This document shows, piece by piece, positions 61,319 to 64,000 of a stretch of 64,000 nucleotides of DNA; within the stretch, counting starts at the first letter, position 1, and each line of letters opens with the position of its first letter. The position numbers and the translations under genes are program-made. The notes below the pieces were generated by a model. The model was not told the DNA's origin. It did no database searches and saw nothing but the letters and a program-made list of their open reading frames with translations. The stretch is from Curvibacter delicatus NBRC 14919 (GTDB lineage Bacteria > Pseudomonadota > Gammaproteobacteria > Burkholderiales > Burkholderiaceae_C), in the NCBI RefSeq assembly GCF_001592265.1, contig NZ_BCWP01000002.1, positions 62,001 through 126,000 of the forward strand, written 5' to 3'.

Positions 61319-62611
61319 TCAGGCCCCGGCCTCGCCCAAGGTCTGCGCACGTTCCTGCAGCAGCTCGCGCTCGCGCAGGTTGTGCGTCAGCGTGGCGGCG
61401 TGTGCGAACTCGGCGCGCGCCTCGTCCAGCCGGCCCAGCTTGGCCAGCAGGTCGCCACGCACGCTGGGCAACCACTGGTAGTTTTGCAGGGCACGGTCTT
61501 CGCGCAGCGCGTCGATGAGGGCCAGGCCAGCGGCCGGCCCGTAGGCCATGGCCACAGCGACGGCGCGGTTGAGTTCCACCACGGGTGACGGTGTGGTTTG
61601 CGCCAGCGCCTCGTACAGCGAGGCAATGCGCACCCAGTCGGTGTCGGTCGCCTGCACGGCGCGCGCGTGGCAGGCGGCAATGGCGCCTTGCAGCGCATAG
61701 GCGCCGAGCGACTGGCCCTGGGCGGCGCACAAGGCCTCGGCCCGCGCCAGCGCCGCCAGCCCGCGGCGGATGAGCAGGTGGTCCCAGCGCGTGCGGTCCT
61801 GTGCCAGCAGCAGCACGGGGCGGCCACTGGCGTCGGTGCGGGCAGCAGTGCGCGAGGCCTGCAGTTCCATCAGCGCCAGCAGGCCGTGCACCTCGGGTTC
61901 GTCGGCGGCCAGTTCGGCCAGCATGCGGCCCAGGCGCAGGGCTTCGTCCACCAGGGCGGGGCGCATCCAGTCCTCACCCGCGGTGGCCGTATAGCCTTCG
62001 TTGAAGACTAGGTACACCACCTCCAGCACCGAGGCCAGCCGTTCGCCCAGCACGGCGCCGCGCGGCAGCTCGAAGGGCACACGCGCTTCGCGCAGGGTTC
62101 GCTTGGCACGCACGATGCGCTGCGCCAGCGTGGGCTCGCTCACCAGGAAGGCGCGCGCAATCTCGTGCGTGCTCAGGCCGGCCAGCAGCTTGAGCGTGAG
62201 CGCGGCGCGCATCTCGGCGCTGAGCACCGGGTGGCAGGCGGTGAAGATCAGGCGCAGCAGGTCGTCGCCAATCTCGTCGGCACGCGCGGCGTCGAGCGCG
62301 TCCACGAAGTCGGGCACCACCAGCGCCTGCTGCGCTTCCAGGTCATGGCCGATCTGCTCGAACTTGCTGCCCTGCACCTTGTCGCGGCGCAGGCGGTCGA
62401 GCGCGCGGTTCTTGGCGGTGGCCATGAGCCAGGCACCGGGTTTGTCGGGCACACCCTCGGTGGGCCAGTGCTCCAGCGCCGCCACCAGGGCGTCCTGTGC
62501 CACCTCCTCGGCCTGGCCGATGTCGCGCAGCAGGCGCGCCACCGCCGCCACGATGCGCGCGGACTCAATGCGCCAGACGGCGGCAATGGCCTGGTGGGTG
62601 GCGGAGTGCAT
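61319..62611 (-). CDS. RNA polymerase sigma factor with C-terminal helical domain (DUF6596 type)
   Basis: 430 aa. Sigma region 2 (VARLLRDIGQAEEVAQDALV, GVPDKPGAWLMATAKNRALD) and region 4 (LTLKLLAGLSTHEIARAFLV), then a C-terminal domain of about 230 residues with TPR-like helices (LGRMLAELAADEPEVHGLLA, VELNRAVAVAMAYGPAAGLA). Large ECF factors of this type are encoded with VOC/YCII/SRPBCC proteins, as here. What they sense is not known. Confidence 0.92.
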   Translation of the reverse strand: MHSATHQAIAAVWRIESARIVAAVARLLRDIGQAEEVAQDALVAALEHWPTEGVPDKPGAWLMATAKNRALDRLRRDKVQGSKFEQIGHDLEAQQALVVPDFVDALDAARADEIGDDLLRLIFTACHPVLSAEMRAALTLKLLAGLSTHEIARAFLVSEPTLAQRIVRAKRTLREARVPFELPRGAVLGERLASVLEVVYLVFNEGYTATAGEDWMRPALVDEALRLGRMLAELAADEPEVHGLLALMELQASRTAARTDASGRPVLLLAQDRTRWDHLLIRRGLAALARAEALCAAQGQSLGAYALQGAIAACHARAVQATDTDWVRIASLYEALAQTTPSPVVELNRAVAVAMAYGPAAGLALIDALREDRALQNYQWLPSVRGDLLAKLGRLDEARAEFAHAATLTHNLRERELLQERAQTLGEAGA

Positions 62612-62626
62612 CAGGCGGTCGGGCGC

Positions 62627-63046
62627 TCAGGCCTGCGCCGGCGTGGCCGGGCAGGCGGCCATGTCCATGTAGGCCAGTTCCCAGATGTGGCCGTCCAGGT
62701 CTTCAAAGCCGTGCTGGTACATGAAACCGTGGTCTTGCGAGGCACGCGGCACCGTGCCGCCGGCGGCGCGGGCCTTGGCCACCAGTTGGTCGACCTCGGC
62801 GCGGCTGGCGCACGACAGGCAGATCAGCACCTCGGTGGTCTTGCGGGCGTCGGCCAGGGGTTTGCTGGTGAAGGTCTGGCAGAAGGGTTCGGTCAGCAGC
62901 ATGACGTAGATGTCATCGCTGATGACCATGCAGGCGCCCTGCTCGTTGCTGAACTGCGGGTTGAAGCTGTAGCCCAGGGCGCTGAAGAAAGCCCTGGAAC
63001 GCGCCAGGTCGCGCACGGGCAGGTTGACGTAGATCTGCTGGTTCAT
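62627..63046 (-). CDS. VOC-family (glyoxalase-like) protein
   Basis: 139 aa: QIYVNLPVRDLARSRAFFSA, FSNEQGACMVISDDIYVMLL and HGFMYQHGFEDLDGHIWELA with the His/Glu positions of the VOC metal site (DGHIWE). Exact activity unknown. Precedes the sigma factor gene by 15 bp on the same strand and overlaps the SRPBCC gene by ATGA. Confidence 0.9.
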   Translation of the reverse strand: MNQQIYVNLPVRDLARSRAFFSALGYSFNPQFSNEQGACMVISDDIYVMLLTEPFCQTFTSKPLADARKTTEVLICLSCASRAEVDQLVAKARAAGGTVPRASQDHGFMYQHGFEDLDGHIWELAYMDMAACPATPAQA

Positions 63047-63525
63047 GCGAGTGCTCCCTGGTGAGTGGTGTGGGTGAGTTCCGCCTGCAGGCGGTCAAAG
63101 ACCTGCTCATTGGCAGGCACGGCGTAGCGGGCCACGGCTTCGCGCGTGGCGGCGTCGTCGAATTGCATGCGCCAGCCCAGCCGGGTGCCGCCGGCCTCGT
63201 CGCTCAGCGTGATGTGCAGGTGGAAGTGCGGTGCATTCTCGTGCTCCAGCACGATACGCGCGGGTGCCTCAATGGTGTGGAACACGCTGCGGTTGGGGTA
63301 GTCCTGCCCATCGGGGCCATGCATGGTGAAACGCCAGAGGCCACCAGGGCGGAACTCGCACAGTTCGAAGGTGTTGCGAAACCCCGCCGGCCCCCACCAG
63401 CGCGCTAGGCGCTGCGCATCGGCAAAGGCGGCCCAGAGCTGCTCGCGCGGCTGCGCGAAATGGCGGGTGCTGACAATCTCGCGCGCGGCTTGCGCCGCCG
63501 CAGTTTCTGTGGGTGATGTGCTCAT
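63043..63525 (-). CDS. SRPBCC-domain protein (AHSA1-like)
   Basis: 160 aa. EIVSTRHFAQPREQLWAAFA, RLARWWGPAGFRNTFELCEF, RPGGLWRFTMHGPDGQDYPN are characteristic of the activator-of-Hsp90-ATPase-1 homology (START-like) fold, a hydrophobic ligand pocket. Start ATG 63525 has GGGAG seven bases upstream. Part of the sigma factor/VOC operon. Confidence 0.9.
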   Translation of the reverse strand: MSTSPTETAAAQAAREIVSTRHFAQPREQLWAAFADAQRLARWWGPAGFRNTFELCEFRPGGLWRFTMHGPDGQDYPNRSVFHTIEAPARIVLEHENAPHFHLHITLSDEAGGTRLGWRMQFDDAATREAVARYAVPANEQVFDRLQAELTHTTHQGALA

Positions 63526-63541
63526 GGTGTGCTCCCGTGCA

Positions 63542-64000
63542 TCAGGTTTTTTCGGCAATGGTCTTGAGGCTGGCCAGGCCGGCTTCGAAGTCGCGGCCGA
63601 TCATGGCGTCCATGTTGATGAAGACGCCCATCAGCTTGGCGATGAAGGGGCAGTTGCCCTGCATGGCCCAGGTGACTTCGGTGGCGCTGCCGCGCGGCAC
63701 CAGGGTGAAGTCGATGGTGTTGCTGGCCTGCATGGGCGCGCTCATGTCGAGCCGCATCGTCACCTGGGTGGGGGTGCTGGCGGTGATCTCCAGGCTGCCC
63801 TCGCCCACCTCCTTGTTGCCCTTGAACTCGTAACGCGCCCCCGGGCCGGCGGCCGGGCCACGGTAGCTGCCCTGCATGGCCGGGTCTTTTTTGTCGTAGG
63901 GGTTCCAGGTGTTGAACTGGTGCAGATCGTTGATGAGCGCGTGGAGCTTGTCCGGCGACGCCTGGATGACGATGCTGCGCTGCAGGCTGAAACGGTCGGG
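63542..64000 (-). CDS. SRPBCC-family (polyketide-cyclase-like) protein, partial
   Basis: At least 152 codons; the N-terminus lies beyond the right edge. I extended the frame upstream of the ATG at 63877 to the window end because the added sequence (DRFSLQRSIVIQASPDKLHA, LINDLHQFNTWNPYDKKDPA) is plainly the first strand and helix of a START-like domain and there is no stop. The remainder (MQGSYRGPAAGPGARYEFKG) completes the fold. Function unknown; first visible gene of the leftward cluster. Confidence 0.85.
   Translation of the reverse strand, partial: PDRFSLQRSIVIQASPDKLHALINDLHQFNTWNPYDKKDPAMQGSYRGPAAGPGARYEFKGNKEVGEGSLEITASTPTQVTMRLDMSAPMQASNTIDFTLVPRGSATEVTWAMQGNCPFIAKLMGVFINMDAMIGRDFEAGLASLKTIAEKT

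Overview
The window reads as chromosome of a high-GC betaproteobacterium of the Burkholderiales, most likely Comamonadaceae. The housekeeping order recN-rapZ-mutY-(dynamin)-mutM-TPR-lolB-ispE-tRNA-Gln-prs-rplY-pth, the two Bug-type (TctC) receptors and a short dispersed repeat that I recall from that family all point there; no 16S rRNA is present, so genus is not assignable.

Layout. (1) 12-13321: etfB followed on the same strand by a nine-gene CoA-thioester beta-oxidation cluster that resembles pim (dicarboxylate/pimelate) clusters: fused hydratase/3-hydroxyacyl-CoA dehydrogenase, thiolase, two unlike acyl-CoA dehydrogenases, enoyl-CoA hydratase, type III CoA transferase, two Bug solute receptors and an acyl-CoA ligase, with a divergent LysR regulator and a palindromic operator between them. 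Electrons from the dehydrogenases would go to ETF. (2) about 13322-25403: an accessory island abutting a CAT-anticodon tRNA gene. It holds fragments of mobile elements (excisionase-like HTH, XRE regulator with a clear operator, 5'-truncated phage gene II/X replication protein, MobC-like fragment), an N6-adenine methylase, the C-terminal stub of a cytosine methylase preceded by a strongly structured RNA region with its own promoter, and a type I restriction locus in which hsdR is intact but hsdM and hsdS are collapsed by a deletion; three genes, two of them TIR-family, follow the hsdS remnant in the same operon. (3) 25407-49452: core genome: tRNA, hrcA, a SoxR/monooxygenase pair with a SoxR box, nadK, recN, rapZ, mutY, a dynamin-like GTPase, mutM, TPR protein, lolB, ispE, tRNA-Gln, prs, rplY, pth, ferredoxin, phosphatase, Ca2+-type P-ATPase with a universal stress protein, coaD, a TonB receptor and ureD. 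(4) 49713-56954: a compact four-gene defence operon (cytosine-5 methylase, DUF262, Z1-domain ATPase, PD-(D/E)XK DUF4420), every junction overlapping or nearly so. It lies directly behind ureD, and no other urease gene is in the window. (5) 57157-60226: sigF-nrsF divergent from yedZ1-yedY1-mrpX, a reactive-chlorine (hypochlorite) defence locus, with two facing sigma-F type promoters. (6) 60302-64000: a Cys-rich secreted protein and a VOC / sigma factor / VOC / SRPBCC / SRPBCC cluster cut by the right edge.

Best candidates for something new: the TIR-TIR-helical protein trio embedded behind a gutted type I R-M locus; the structured RNA at 19731-20022; and the Z1/DUF4420 operon in which a DUF262 protein stands where related systems often carry a GHKL ATPase. 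All functional statements rest on reading of motifs and context; no database search was run.
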